From Sebaldella sp. (GTDB taxonomy: Bacteria > Fusobacteriota > Fusobacteriia > Fusobacteriales > Leptotrichiaceae): 32,731 bases of DNA. The DNA lies in NCBI GenBank assembly GCA_018058425.1, contig JAGOZX010000033.1, forward strand, positions 1-32,731, in the 5' to 3' direction. Every line of letters starts with the position of its first letter. The stretch's first letter is position 1. The translations under genes and the position numbers were made by a program. The notes beneath the pieces were generated by a model, which saw nothing but the letters and a program-made list of their open reading frames with translations, ran no database searches and was not told the origin of the DNA. This document shows, in pieces, positions 6,161 through 14,609 of the stretch.

Positions 6161-6296
6161 TCAAAACATTTTAATCACACCAAATATACATAATTAAAAT
6201 TATCTGATATGTTAAACTATCTTAAATAGTATGGATAAATGTGACTTAATTGAACCTAACTCATATTAAGGGGTAGTACCAGTGTAGTCGTAACCA

Positions 6297-6304
6297 GGGG
6301 GGGG
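6297..6304. repeat. Poly-G tract (8 G)
   Basis: Eight consecutive Gs stand in very AT-rich DNA beside the end of the truncated OmpA-like gene. Two poly-C tracts occur about 1 kb further on. Such tracts can vary in length by slippage. Confidence 0.5.
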
Positions 6305-6307
6305 TTG

Positions 6308-6348
6308 AAAAATATGCTAGTATTTATACTGCTTTAAGCATATTTTTT
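6308..6348. terminator. Bidirectional terminator at the end of the OmpA-like fragment
   Basis: AAAAATATGCT (6308-6318) pairs with AGCATATTTTT (6337-6347) over 11 bp, with A and T runs on the outer sides. It overlaps the last codons of the minus-strand gene ending at 6317. Confidence 0.6.
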
Positions 6349-6586
6349 TATTTTTTACTTCAAATGAATCTGTATGCCCTACTAACTTTATCTTTTGATT
6401 TTTTTTCAAAAAAAGATTTAAGAAATCTACAGTTTCAATTATATCTGAATGTTCTGACTGATTAGGAATTTCTCCACCAATATTATATCCAATAATAACA
6501 CAAGATCCTTTAGTTACTACACATGCAGGTATGTAAGAATATGACAAAGAAAAAAAACATAAAAAAACATAAAATACTTTTTTCAT
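6317..6586 (-). CDS. Truncated OmpA-like exported protein
   Basis: The 89-residue product has an N-terminal signal peptide (KKVFYVFLCFFSLSYSYIPA). A segment follows that ends in FLKKNQKIKLVGHTDSFEVK. The VGHTD block with its preceding helix is the first half of the OmpA/MotB peptidoglycan-binding domain. The second half, normally another 50-60 residues with the LSxxRA and GxG motifs, is missing; the frame ends nine residues later in an AT-rich run inside a terminator hairpin. I take this as a 3'-truncated gene. Its ATG has a GGAG-type site (complement of 6590-6595). It indicates an organism with an outer membrane and peptidoglycan anchoring. Confidence 0.55.
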   Translation of the reverse strand: MKKVFYVFLCFFSLSYSYIPACVVTKGSCVIIGYNIGGEIPNQSEHSDIIETVDFLNLFLKKNQKIKLVGHTDSFEVKNKKICLKQYKY

Positions 6587-6660
6587 AATACTCCTTTAAA
6601 ATTAAGATTTATTATAACATAAAAACTATTCTCTAAACTTATTATTTTTCAATACTACCC

Positions 6661-7146
6661 TTAATTAAATAATAAATCTTTATTATTACCATACATAATC
6701 AAAAACATTCCTACTGTAATAATTATAAAACAAGCTACTTTAAAAAGAAAAGATTTATCTTCTCTTATTTCTATAGGAAACTTTGTATTTTTAGCTCTTT
6801 TTTCTAGTTTTACTATATAGTCTCCTTTGGATGCTGAAAAGTTATATAATTCATTTCTACTCCCACCTATACCAAAAATTCTTCCTTTTAATAATGGATA
6901 ATATAACATTATAATCTCCATAGAGGGGATTTTTTCAATAACTATTTCATATTTATCGTATGGTAAAAATATATAACTACAATTTTTTATCCAAATTGAA
7001 TATTCTCCATCACTATCAATACTAAATGTTATTTCTTCTAATTCACAATCAGTTTCTAAAATTAGCTTTCCATATAAAATTTTTTTTAAATTTAGAATTC
7101 CAAAACCTAATATAATTAAACCAACTATGACAATTATAACATCCAT
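6661..7146 (-). CDS. Small membrane protein of unknown function
   Basis: This 161-residue protein has a hydrophobic helix at each end: residues 2-19 (VIIVIVGLIILGFGILNL) and about 134-152 (VACFIIITVGMFLIMYG). Between them lies a roughly 110-residue soluble domain with alternating beta-like segments. No family is recognised. The segment between the helices would lie on one side of the membrane. The start overlaps the stop of a 28-codon ORF with a much better ribosome binding site, so it may be translated by coupling. It lies 74 nt upstream of the OmpA-like fragment on the same strand. Confidence 0.6.
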   Translation of the reverse strand: MDVIIVIVGLIILGFGILNLKKILYGKLILETDCELEEITFSIDSDGEYSIWIKNCSYIFLPYDKYEIVIEKIPSMEIIMLYYPLLKGRIFGIGGSRNELYNFSASKGDYIVKLEKRAKNTKFPIEIREDKSFLFKVACFIIITVGMFLIMYGNNKDLLFN

Positions 7147-7220
7147 TTTAAATCATTACTTTCTATTCTTTTATATAAAACATTACTTATTATCAAAATT
7201 TGAAAAATTTCTATCTTCAT
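7134..7220 (-). CDS. Possible 28-residue ORF coupled to the membrane protein
   Basis: On the minus strand a GGAGG lies four bases before an ATG (7218-7220). The frame reads MKIEIFQILIISNVLYKRIE and stops at TAA 7134-7136, overlapping the first codons of the 161-residue gene. That gene has only a poor site of its own (AGAAAGTAATG). The arrangement suggests a short upstream ORF that loads ribosomes for the downstream start. The peptide has no recognised function. Confidence 0.35.
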   Translation of the reverse strand: MKIEIFQILIISNVLYKRIESNDLKWML

Positions 7221-7323
7221 AAAACCTCCAAATAACTAAGATAATAAATTTTAACATATGAATAAAATATTTGATATAAAAATTAGGAATAATAAAAGTA
7301 AAAAAAAGTCTTAAATTTTAACT

Positions 7324-7450
7324 CCCCCCCTAATAAATAAAAAAGCAAAAATAAATCAAACCCTAGGAATAAAAAAAGAGAGAGCTAAGACAATAAGGGT
7401 ATAATTATCTTAAGCTAATAAGAAGAATAATTTTTTCGTATTACCCCCCC
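7324..7450. repeat. Two 7-nt poly-C tracts flanking a gene-free stretch
   Basis: Runs of seven Cs occur at 7324-7330 and 7444-7450. The 7221-7560 stretch contains no gene I can support. The isolated C runs are conspicuous in such AT-rich DNA and fit the poly-G tract at 6297. Confidence 0.4.
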
Positions 7451-7453
7451 GAT

Positions 7454-7487
7454 AAAGACTGTTGATTATTTTTATAACAGTCTTTTT
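7454..7487 (+). terminator. Intrinsic terminator with no gene directly upstream
   Basis: AAAGACTGTT (7454-7463) pairs with AACAGTCTTT (7476-7485) over 10 bp, followed by Ts. No plus-strand gene lies within a kilobase upstream, so it either ends an unannotated small RNA or insulates the ilv promoter region from upstream transcription. Confidence 0.6.
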
Positions 7488-7562
7488 ATTATGTATATAT
7501 AAAAAATATATAATGTTTTTTTAGTATATATCTTACTTATGGAAAAAATATAAAAACTATAT

Positions 7563-7591
7563 TTTACTTAATGTGTAATATTTGTTATTAT
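7563..7591 (+). promoter_or_regulatory. Candidate sigma-70-type promoter for the ilv-leu cluster
   Basis: TTTACT (7563-7568) and TATTAT (7586-7591) are separated by 17 bp, and the 52-codon leader ORF begins about 44 nt downstream. The surrounding DNA is extremely AT-rich, so chance matches are common. Confidence 0.35.
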
Positions 7592-7634
7592 ATATATAGT
7601 AAAATAAATAAAAGATTAGTGAAGGAGACAAAAT

Positions 7635-7793
7635 ATGAAAATATTAGTGTTATTAGTCATATTGTTAGTTGGAATTATAGAACTCATAGAACTCATAATT
7701 AGAGAACCATTTTTTAATTTCTATAATATGTTTCCTACATGTAAGAACTATTTTAAAAAAACTGCATGTAGTGCCAATGATAATTTACTATAA
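7635..7793 (+). CDS. 52-codon leader ORF, Ile/Leu/Val-rich (candidate ilv attenuator peptide)
   Basis: A strong AAGGAG site (7622-7627) precedes ATG 7635. The first 22 codons encode MKILVLLVILLVGIIELIEL plus II, with 17 of the 22 being Ile, Leu or Val. A more polar 30-residue tail with three Cys follows. The ORF stands alone in front of ilvD with an intrinsic terminator between them (7885-7919). This is the layout of ribosome-mediated attenuation in branched-chain amino-acid operons. CTACATG (7736-7742) can pair with CATGTAG (7764-7770) near the ORF end. The alternative is a small membrane peptide, since Ile/Leu/Val are also common in transmembrane helices; another frame after it encodes a further hydrophobic stretch (about 7813-7880), so a decayed membrane gene is possible. 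Confidence 0.5.
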   Translation: MKILVLLVILLVGIIELIELIIREPFFNFYNMFPTCKNYFKKTACSANDNLL

Positions 7794-7884
7794 TACTATA
7801 AAATTCTATGTAGGCAATCTTTTGTTTATAGCAGTTTTGAGTATATTATTTATAAATATTTATTTTAATTATAGAGGTTAGAGA

Positions 7885-7919
7885 GTGATTCTAGGGTAAT
7901 TTTTTAGAATCATTTTTTT
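7885..7919 (+). terminator. ilvD leader: Terminator/attenuator directly upstream of ilvD
   Basis: TGATTCTA (7886-7893) pairs perfectly with TAGAATCA (7905-7912), has an 11-nt loop and is followed by seven Ts (7913-7919). It sits between the leader ORF and the ilvD ribosome binding site, 37 nt before the ilvD start. ATTCTA at 7803-7808 could compete for the 3' arm (TAGAAT) as a weak antiterminator; that pairing is speculative. Confidence 0.7.
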
Positions 7920-7955
7920 GTACAAATTATAAAATTTTTTGAAGAGGTGAAGATA

Positions 7956-9614
7956 ATGAGAAGTGATAACTTAAAAAAAGGTGATAGAAGAGCACCGCAC
8001 AGGTCTCTGTTAAAGGGACTAGGTTTTATTAATGAAGAGATGTCAAAACCAATAATCGGAATTGCAAATTCTTTTAATGAAATAATTCCAGGACATGTAC
8101 ATTTACAAACTCTTGTACAAGCTGTAAAAGATGGAATAAGAATGGCTGGAGGAGTCCCAATGGAGTTTAATACTATTGGTATATGTGATGGACTCGCAAT
8201 GAATCATATAGGAATGAAGTATTCCCTTGTTACTAGACAAATAATAGCAGATTCAGTAGAAGCAACAGCAATGGCAACACCATTTGACGCAATGGTTTTT
8301 ATACCAAATTGTGATAAAGTAGTACCTGGAATGCTTATGGCAGCAGCAAGAGTGAATATACCTAGTATATTTATCAGTGGAGGAGCAATGCTAGCAGGGA
8401 CATATAAAGGAAAAAAAATAGGCTTAAGTAATGTATTTGAATATGTGGGTCAGTTTGAAGCAGGTAAGATGACTGAAAAAGAATTAAATATGGTTGAAGA
8501 TATGGCGTGCCCTACATGTGGATCATGTTCAGGAATGTATACAGCAAATACTATGAACTGCCTAACAGAAGCATTAGGAATGGGACTTCCTGGAAATGGA
8601 ACAGTACCAGCAGTATTTTCAGAAAGAATGAGATTAGCTAAAAAAGCAGGAATGCAAATATTAGATATATTGAAAGCAGATTTAAAACCTAGAGATATAA
8701 TGACAAAAGAAGCATTTAGGAATGCAGTAGCACTAGATATGGCATTAGGAGGGTCTACAAATACAGCATTACACTTACCTGCAATTGCACATGAGGCAGG
8801 AGTAAAACTGTCATTAGACGACTTTAATGCTATAGCTGCAAAAGTACCTCAATTATGTAAATTATCACCATCAGGGGAGTATTTTATAGAGGATCTATAT
8901 AGAGCAGGTGGAGTAACAGGAGTAATGAGAAGACTCTTAGAAAATGGAGAACTAGATGGTAAACAAAAAACAGTAACTTTACAAACACAAGAAGAAGTGT
9001 GTAAAGATGCATATATAAATGATGAAGATGTAATAAAGCCTTGGGATAAACCAGCATATTCAGCAGGTGGCTTAGCTGTCTTAAAAGGAAATTTAGCAGA
9101 AATGGGATCAATTGTAAAAGCTGGAGCTGTGGCACCTGAAATGCTTGTACATTCAGGACCTGCAAGAGTTTTTGATTCTGAGGAAGATACAGTAGATGCT
9201 ATTTTAGGCGGGCAAATAAAAAAAGGTGACGTAATAGTAACAAGATATGAAGGACCTAAAGGTGGACCAGGAATGAGAGAAATGCTTACACCAACATCTG
9301 TTATAGCAGGAATGGGACTAGATAAAGAAGTAGCACTATTAACAGATGGAAGATTTTCTGGGGCAACTCGTGGAGCTTCTATAGGACATGTATCTCCTGA
9401 GGCAGCAGTAGGAGGAACTATTGCGATAGTGGAAGAAGGAGATATAATTGAAATAGATATCCCGAATAGAATACTAAATATAAAACTATCAGATGAAGAG
9501 ATAGCAAATAGAAAAGCAAAGCTAAAACCACATGAAATAAATGCTACAGGATATTTAAAAAAATATGCAATGCATGTAGGTTCAGCGGTAGAAGGAGCAA
9601 TAGAAGAGTATTAA
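7956..9614 (+). CDS. ilvD: Dihydroxy-acid dehydratase
   Basis: IlvD dehydrates 2,3-dihydroxy-isovalerate and 2,3-dihydroxy-3-methylvalerate to the 2-oxo acids in valine, leucine and isoleucine synthesis. It needs an Fe-S cluster: C119 in [10 protein letters not shown] and the cysteines of [10 protein letters not shown] (185-191) are present, with C77 in GICDG. Other family blocks are [12 protein letters not shown] and [16 protein letters not shown] start at ATG 7956 ([10 protein letters not shown]), 552 residues, the standard length; the in-frame GTG at 7947 is part of the AGAGGTGA ribosome binding site. It is the first gene of the long biosynthetic cluster, behind a leader ORF and terminator. 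Confidence 0.96.
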   Translation: MRSDNLKKGDRRAPHRSLLKGLGFINEEMSKPIIGIANSFNEIIPGHVHLQTLVQAVKDGIRMAGGVPMEFNTIGICDGLAMNHIGMKYSLVTRQIIADSVEATAMATPFDAMVFIPNCDKVVPGMLMAAARVNIPSIFISGGAMLAGTYKGKKIGLSNVFEYVGQFEAGKMTEKELNMVEDMACPTCGSCSGMYTANTMNCLTEALGMGLPGNGTVPAVFSERMRLAKKAGMQILDILKADLKPRDIMTKEAFRNAVALDMALGGSTNTALHLPAIAHEAGVKLSLDDFNAIAAKVPQLCKLSPSGEYFIEDLYRAGGVTGVMRRLLENGELDGKQKTVTLQTQEEVCKDAYINDEDVIKPWDKPAYSAGGLAVLKGNLAEMGSIVKAGAVAPEMLVHSGPARVFDSEEDTVDAILGGQIKKGDVIVTRYEGPKGGPGMREMLTPTSVIAGMGLDKEVALLTDGRFSGATRGASIGHVSPEAAVGGTIAIVEEGDIIEIDIPNRILNIKLSDEEIANRKAKLKPHEINATGYLKKYAMHVGSAVEGAIEEY

Positions 9615-9657
9615 AAATAGTTTTTAATACAAAGAAAATATTTTTAAAGGAGATGAA

Positions 9658-10863
9658 ATGCCTACATTATGCGACTTTGTGGAATCAAAAGAAAGATTAT
9701 CAAATGTACTGGTAAAGACAAAATTAATATATAGTTCTACATTTTCAGATGAATTTGGAAACACAATTTATATAAAGCCGGAAAATTTACAAAGAACAGG
9801 ATCATTTAAGATAAGAGGAGCATATAATAAAATATTTACTTTAAATGATGAAGAAAAGAAAAAAGGACTTATAGCTTCGTCTGCTGGTAATCATGCTCAA
9901 GGAGTGGCGTTTGCTGCACAGAAATTAGGAGTAAAAGCAACTATAGTTATGCCAAGGCATACACCGCTCATAAAAGTGGAAGCAACAGCTAAATATGGCG
10001 CAGAAATAGTGCTTTATGGAGATGTATATGATGAAGCATATGCAAAAGCAAAGGAACTTCAAGAGGAAAAGGGATATATATTTATACATCCCTTTGATGA
10101 TGAGTCAGTGATAGCTGGTCAAGGAACCATAGCTTTGGAAATATTAGAAGAAATGCCAGATGTGGATATAATAGTGGTACCTCTTGGAGGAGGCGGACTA
10201 ATATCAGGAGTGGCAGCAGCAGCAAAAATGAAAAACCCTAATATAAAAATAATTGGTGTAGAACCTGAGGGAGCTGCTAGTGCATTAAAGTCTTTAAAAG
10301 AAGGTAAGGTCACTGAGCTAAAAGAATCATATACTATAGCTGACGGAGCAGCAGTTAAAAGAATAGGCGATATAAATTTTGAATATATAAAAAAGTATGT
10401 AGATGAGATAATAACAGTTTCAGATTATGACTTAATGGAATCATTTTTAATATTAGTAGAAAAGCATAAATTAATAGCTGAAAATGCAGGAATATTATCA
10501 TTAGCTGGGTTAAGAAAAATAAAAGAGAAAAATAAGAAGATTGTATCTGTTTTAAGTGGAGGAAATATCGATGTATTAACTATTTCTTCAATGATAAGTA
10601 AAGGATTAATATCTAGAGGAAGAATCTTTAGTTTTTCAGTTCAGCTTCCTGATAAACCGGGACAGCTTCAATTAGTTTCTGATATACTTACTAAACTAAA
10701 TGCAAATGTCGTAAGGCTAGATCACAATCAGTTTAAAAATTTAGATAGATTTCACGAAGTAGAATTACGTGTAACTGTAGAAACAAATGGAGAAGATCAT
10801 ATTCAGAGAATTATAAAAGAATTTAGTAATTATGGATATGAAATCATGAGAATAAATGTATAA
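9658..10863 (+). CDS. ilvA: Threonine deaminase (ACT-domain form)
   Basis: The enzyme converts threonine to 2-oxobutyrate and ammonia, the first committed step to isoleucine. It is a PLP fold-type II enzyme: K51 in RTGSFKIRGAYNK binds PLP, with SSAGNHAQG at 74-82 and the phosphate-binding VPLGGGGLISG near 175. At 401 residues with one C-terminal ACT domain (about 325-401, FSVQLPDKPGQLQLV), it is the short form related to TdcB/YbgE-type dehydratases, not the 510-residue two-ACT-domain enzyme. The ACT domain implies allosteric control. The ATG at 9658 follows AAAGGAGATGAA, 43 nt after ilvD. A catabolic role cannot be excluded, but the position argues for biosynthesis. Confidence 0.93.
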   Translation: MPTLCDFVESKERLSNVLVKTKLIYSSTFSDEFGNTIYIKPENLQRTGSFKIRGAYNKIFTLNDEEKKKGLIASSAGNHAQGVAFAAQKLGVKATIVMPRHTPLIKVEATAKYGAEIVLYGDVYDEAYAKAKELQEEKGYIFIHPFDDESVIAGQGTIALEILEEMPDVDIIVVPLGGGGLISGVAAAAKMKNPNIKIIGVEPEGAASALKSLKEGKVTELKESYTIADGAAVKRIGDINFEYIKKYVDEIITVSDYDLMESFLILVEKHKLIAENAGILSLAGLRKIKEKNKKIVSVLSGGNIDVLTISSMISKGLISRGRIFSFSVQLPDKPGQLQLVSDILTKLNANVVRLDHNQFKNLDRFHEVELRVTVETNGEDHIQRIIKEFSNYGYEIMRINV

Positions 10864-10874
10864 GGGTGATAAAT

Positions 10875-12581
10875 ATGGGAGATAAAATGATAAGTGGAGC
10901 AAGGATAGTTTTAGAATGTTTAAGCAGGCTTGGAGTTAAAGATATTTTTGGTTATCCAGGTGGAGCCGTAATACCTTTTTATGATGAGCTATATAATTAT
11001 AAAAATTTGAAACACTATTTTTCCAGGCACGAACAAGGTGCAGCTCATGAAGCAGATGGATATGCAAGAGTTTCAGGGAAAGTAGGGGTATGCCTAGCCA
11101 CTTCAGGGCCAGGAGCAACTAATTTAGTAACGGGTATAATGACAGCTCACATGGATTCTATTCCTTTGATAGCAATAACAGGTCAAGTAACTAGTGACTT
11201 ATTAGGGAAAGATGCATTCCAAGAAACTGACATAGTAGGAATAACAGTACCAATAACTAAAAATAATTATTTAGTTCAAGACATAAGAGAATTACCACAT
11301 ATTATAAGAGAAGCACACTATATAGCCACAACAGGAAGACCTGGGCCGGTTTTAGTAGATATACCAAAAGATATACAGTTGGCTAAAATAACTTATGAGG
11401 AGTTTGAAAAGCTCTATAATAAAAAATATGAAATAGAAGGATATGATCCTACATATAAAGGACATCCTGTGCAAATTAAAAAGGCTATTAAGGAGATACA
11501 AAATGCAAAAAAGCCTTTAATAATAGCAGGTGCTGGAATATTAAAAGCTAAAGCAGCTGAAGAATTAAAAAAATTAGCTGAGAATTCAAATATTCCTGTA
11601 ACTATGACGCTATTAGGATTAGGAAGTATTCCAACAAAGCATGAATTATCACTGGGAATGCTAGGAATGCATGGAACGGTTTATGCAAATTATGCCACAG
11701 CAGAAGCAGATTTGATAATTGCTGCTGGAATAAGATTTGATGATAGAATAACAGGGAATCCTGATAAATTTTGTAAGAATGCAAAAATTATCCATATAGA
11801 TATCGATCCAGCAGAAATTGGGAAGAATAAGAAACCTGATATACCAATAGTTGGAGATCTAAAAAGTGTTTTAGAAGAGATAAATAAGGTGTTAAAGCCA
11901 AAAGAGCATAAAGAATGGCTGGAACAAATAGAGGAATGGAAACAAGAGTATCCTTTAGTTTACATAAAAAAAGATAAAACAAAACTCTGTCCTCAGGAAG
12001 TACTAGAGAAAATAGACAGTATAGTAAAGGGCAATGCAATAATAGCAACTGATGTGGGTCAGCATCAGATGTGGGCAGCACAATTTTTAAGCTATAATAA
12101 CCCAGATTCTATTTGTACATCAGGAGGAGCAGGAACAATGGGGTTTGGACTGCCTGCTGCTATTGGAGCACAAGTAGCAAAACCAGATGAAAAAGTTATT
12201 GCAATAATTGGCGATGGTGGATTTCAAATGACTCTGCAAGAATTAATGATGGTAAAAGAATATAAATTACCTGTGAAAATAGTGATATTAAATAATTCTT
12301 ATTTAGGAATGGTTAGACAATGGCAGGAAATGTTTAATGAAAAAAGATATTCATTTGTTGATCTAACTCATAATCCAGATTTTGTGAAAATTGGAGAAGC
12401 TTATGGAATTAAATCAGTAAAGCTGGAAAGCCCAGAAGACCTGTCACAATTAGAAGAGTTACTAAATTCAGATGAAGCAGTATTAATAGATTGTATAGTA
12501 GAAAAAGAAGAGAATGTACTCCCTATGATTCCATCAGGAACAAGTGTGGATCAAATGGTAGGAAAAAAGGGGGTGATCTAG
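10875..12581 (+). CDS. ilvB: Acetolactate synthase, large catalytic subunit
   Basis: IlvB is a ThDP- and FAD-dependent acetohydroxyacid synthase that makes acetolactate (valine/leucine) or acetohydroxybutyrate (isoleucine). The catalytic Glu lies in HEQGAAHEADGYAR (E53), followed by TSGPGATNLVTGI. The ThDP motif GDGGFQMTLQEL...NN lies in the last third. The length, about 568 residues, is normal. I chose ATG 10875 behind AAGGGTGAT; the GTG at 10866 lies inside that site, and ATG 10887 (MISGARIVLE, with GGGAG five bases upstream) is a good alternative matching the usual family start. The gene starts 11 nt after ilvA and touches ilvN. Confidence 0.95.
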   Translation: MGDKMISGARIVLECLSRLGVKDIFGYPGGAVIPFYDELYNYKNLKHYFSRHEQGAAHEADGYARVSGKVGVCLATSGPGATNLVTGIMTAHMDSIPLIAITGQVTSDLLGKDAFQETDIVGITVPITKNNYLVQDIRELPHIIREAHYIATTGRPGPVLVDIPKDIQLAKITYEEFEKLYNKKYEIEGYDPTYKGHPVQIKKAIKEIQNAKKPLIIAGAGILKAKAAEELKKLAENSNIPVTMTLLGLGSIPTKHELSLGMLGMHGTVYANYATAEADLIIAAGIRFDDRITGNPDKFCKNAKIIHIDIDPAEIGKNKKPDIPIVGDLKSVLEEINKVLKPKEHKEWLEQIEEWKQEYPLVYIKKDKTKLCPQEVLEKIDSIVKGNAIIATDVGQHQMWAAQFLSYNNPDSICTSGGAGTMGFGLPAAIGAQVAKPDEKVIAIIGDGGFQMTLQELMMVKEYKLPVKIVILNNSYLGMVRQWQEMFNEKRYSFVDLTHNPDFVKIGEAYGIKSVKLESPEDLSQLEELLNSDEAVLIDCIVEKEENVLPMIPSGTSVDQMVGKKGVI

Positions 12582-13070
12582 ATGATAAAAAGACATGAAA
12601 TATTAATAATAGCTAAGAATAAAAATGGTATAGTTTCTAGAATAATGTCACTTTTTAATAGAAGAGGATATCAAGTGATGAAAATGACAGCTGGAGTTAC
12701 TAATAAAGAAGGTTACGCTAGATTAACTCTAACTGTAGAGGGTGATGATAAAACTCTTGATCAAATACAAAAACAAGTTTATAAAATAATAGATGTAGTA
12801 AAAGTAAAGATATTTCCTGAAGATGGAGTGATAAGAAGGGAAATGATGCTCTTAAAAGTTAAGGCAAATCATGAAACAAGAGCTCAAATAGTACAAATAG
12901 CTGAGATATACAGAGCTAAAGTATTGGATGTTTCTCCGGGTTCGCTAACTATGGAATTAACAGGAGATGTACAAAAGCTCAGAGGATTTATAGATATATT
13001 AGAGAGTTATGGCGTTTTAGAAATAGCTAAAACAGGTGTATTGGCAATGAGTCGTGGAGAGAAAATGTAG
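12582..13070 (+). CDS. ilvN: Acetolactate synthase, small regulatory subunit
   Basis: This is the regulatory partner of IlvB. The 162-residue protein has an N-terminal ACT domain (residues 5-75: ILIIAKNKNGIVSRIMSLFN, then GYQVMKMT) that binds valine for feedback inhibition. It also has the C-terminal ALS_ss_C domain (about 85-158), which activates the catalytic subunit. Length and domain order match the Gram-positive/IlvH-type subunit. Its ATG directly follows the ilvB stop (TAG ATG), with GGGGGTGAT upstream, giving tight stoichiometric coupling. Confidence 0.95.
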   Translation: MIKRHEILIIAKNKNGIVSRIMSLFNRRGYQVMKMTAGVTNKEGYARLTLTVEGDDKTLDQIQKQVYKIIDVVKVKIFPEDGVIRREMMLLKVKANHETRAQIVQIAEIYRAKVLDVSPGSLTMELTGDVQKLRGFIDILESYGVLEIAKTGVLAMSRGEKM

Positions 13071-13088
13071 CTAACTTAAGGAGGAAAT

Positions 13089-14609
13089 ATGAGTAAAATT
13101 ATAAAAATATTTGATACAACATTAAGAGATGGCGAGCAAACACCAGGCGTCAATTTAAATACTAAAGAAAAGTTAAGAATAGCAAAGCAACTTGAAAATT
13201 TAGGAGTAGATATAATAGAAGCAGGTTTTGCTATATCGTCTCCAGGAGACTTTGATGCTATAAAAACAATTGCAGAAAATGTTAAAAACTCAACTATAGC
13301 AAGTTTAGCTAGAGCTGTTAAAGGAGATGTAGATGCTGCTCTTAGAGCATTAGATAAGGCTAATAAGAAAAGAGTTCATATCTTTTTAGCAACATCACCA
13401 TTACATAGAGAATTTAAATTAAAAATGAGCAAACAGGAGATAATAGACAGAGCTTACGAAGCAGTTACTTATGCTAAAGGCTTTATTGATGATATTGAAT
13501 TTTCAGCAGAAGATGCAATGAGAACAGAGCCAGAATATTTAATAGAAGTATTTAATGCAGTAATAGCAGCGGGAGCAACTACTTTAAATGTTCCAGATAC
13601 TGTAGGTTATAGAACTCCAACAGAAATATTTGAAAGAATAAAATATTTAAGAGAGAATGTAAAAGGAATAGAAAATGTAGATATTTCGACACATTGTCAT
13701 GATGATTTAGGTTTAGCTGTAGCAAACTCTATTGCAGCAGTAGAGGCAGGAGCCACACAAATAGAGTGTACAGTAAATGGTCTAGGAGAAAGAGGTGGAA
13801 ATACAGCTTTAGAAGAAGTTGTAATGATACTAAATACTAGAAAAGATAGATTTAAAGACTTAAGAACTAATATAGATACTAGACAAATCTACCCTACAAG
13901 TAAAATGGTAAGTTTACTAACAGGTGTATCAATTCAAGTAAATAAAGCTATTGTTGGTGCAAATGCTTTTTCACATCAATCAGGAATACATCAACATGGA
14001 GTTTTGGCTAATCCAGAAACATATGAAATCATGACTCCAGAATCAGTAGGAAGAGATACAAAAAATAGTTTAGTTTTAGGGAAGTTATCTGGAAAACATG
14101 CATTTGTGGATAAGTTGATTAAATTAGGTTTTCATTTAAAAGAAGAAGAAGTGTCACATTTATTTGATGAATTTAAGAAATTAGCTGATAAGAAGAAAAA
14201 TATACAAGATGAAGACATAATTTCATTAGTTACTGGAAATACAGCGAAATTTATAGGTGGATTAGAATTGGTAAGTTTTGAGATTACAAGAAAAGAAGGA
14301 AAGCCAAAAGCAGAAGTTACAATAAAGATAGATGGAGCTGAAAAAACAGAAACTACAATTGGTGATGGTCCAGTGGACGCTGCTTATAATGCAATAAATA
14401 GTATTTTAGATGATAGTTTTGAGCTAAAAGAATATAAGCTTGATTCTATTACAGGAGATACTGATGCCCAAGCACAAGTGGTGGTGAGAATAGAAAAGAA
14501 TGGAGAAACTTATATAGGGAAAAGCCAAAGTACAGATATAGTAGAAGCAAGTATAAATGCGTATATAGATGGTATAAATAGACTCTATAAAGGAGAAAAG
14601 AATGACTAA
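13089..14609 (+). CDS. leuA: 2-isopropylmalate synthase
   Basis: LeuA condenses acetyl-CoA with 2-oxoisovalerate, the first step of the leucine branch. The TIM-barrel HMGL-like domain starts FDTTLRDGEQTPGVNLN and includes STHCHDDLGLAVANS and the metal-binding, Gly-rich NGLGERGGNTALEE. The LeuA allosteric dimer domain (about 360-500) includes GDGPVDAAYNA and GKSQSTDIVEASINAY, so leucine feedback is expected. The 506-residue length is typical of the bacterial enzyme. Its start follows TAAGGAGGAAAT, 18 nt after ilvN, and its last 8 nt overlap cimA. Homocitrate synthase is a relative but unlikely here. Confidence 0.94.
   Translation: MSKIIKIFDTTLRDGEQTPGVNLNTKEKLRIAKQLENLGVDIIEAGFAISSPGDFDAIKTIAENVKNSTIASLARAVKGDVDAALRALDKANKKRVHIFLATSPLHREFKLKMSKQEIIDRAYEAVTYAKGFIDDIEFSAEDAMRTEPEYLIEVFNAVIAAGATTLNVPDTVGYRTPTEIFERIKYLRENVKGIENVDISTHCHDDLGLAVANSIAAVEAGATQIECTVNGLGERGGNTALEEVVMILNTRKDRFKDLRTNIDTRQIYPTSKMVSLLTGVSIQVNKAIVGANAFSHQSGIHQHGVLANPETYEIMTPESVGRDTKNSLVLGKLSGKHAFVDKLIKLGFHLKEEEVSHLFDEFKKLADKKKNIQDEDIISLVTGNTAKFIGGLELVSFEITRKEGKPKAEVTIKIDGAEKTETTIGDGPVDAAYNAINSILDDSFELKEYKLDSITGDTDAQAQVVVRIEKNGETYIGKSQSTDIVEASINAYIDGINRLYKGEKND

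Noticed and set aside
7200..7955. T-box riboswitch upstream of ilvD
   Set aside because: T-box elements are usual for such operons in Firmicutes, but no T-box core sequence or specifier arrangement could be found.
8884..9165. Minus-strand Leu-rich frames opposite ilvD, ilvB, leuC and others
   Set aside because: They are antisense shadows of AT-rich coding genes with no ribosome binding sites.
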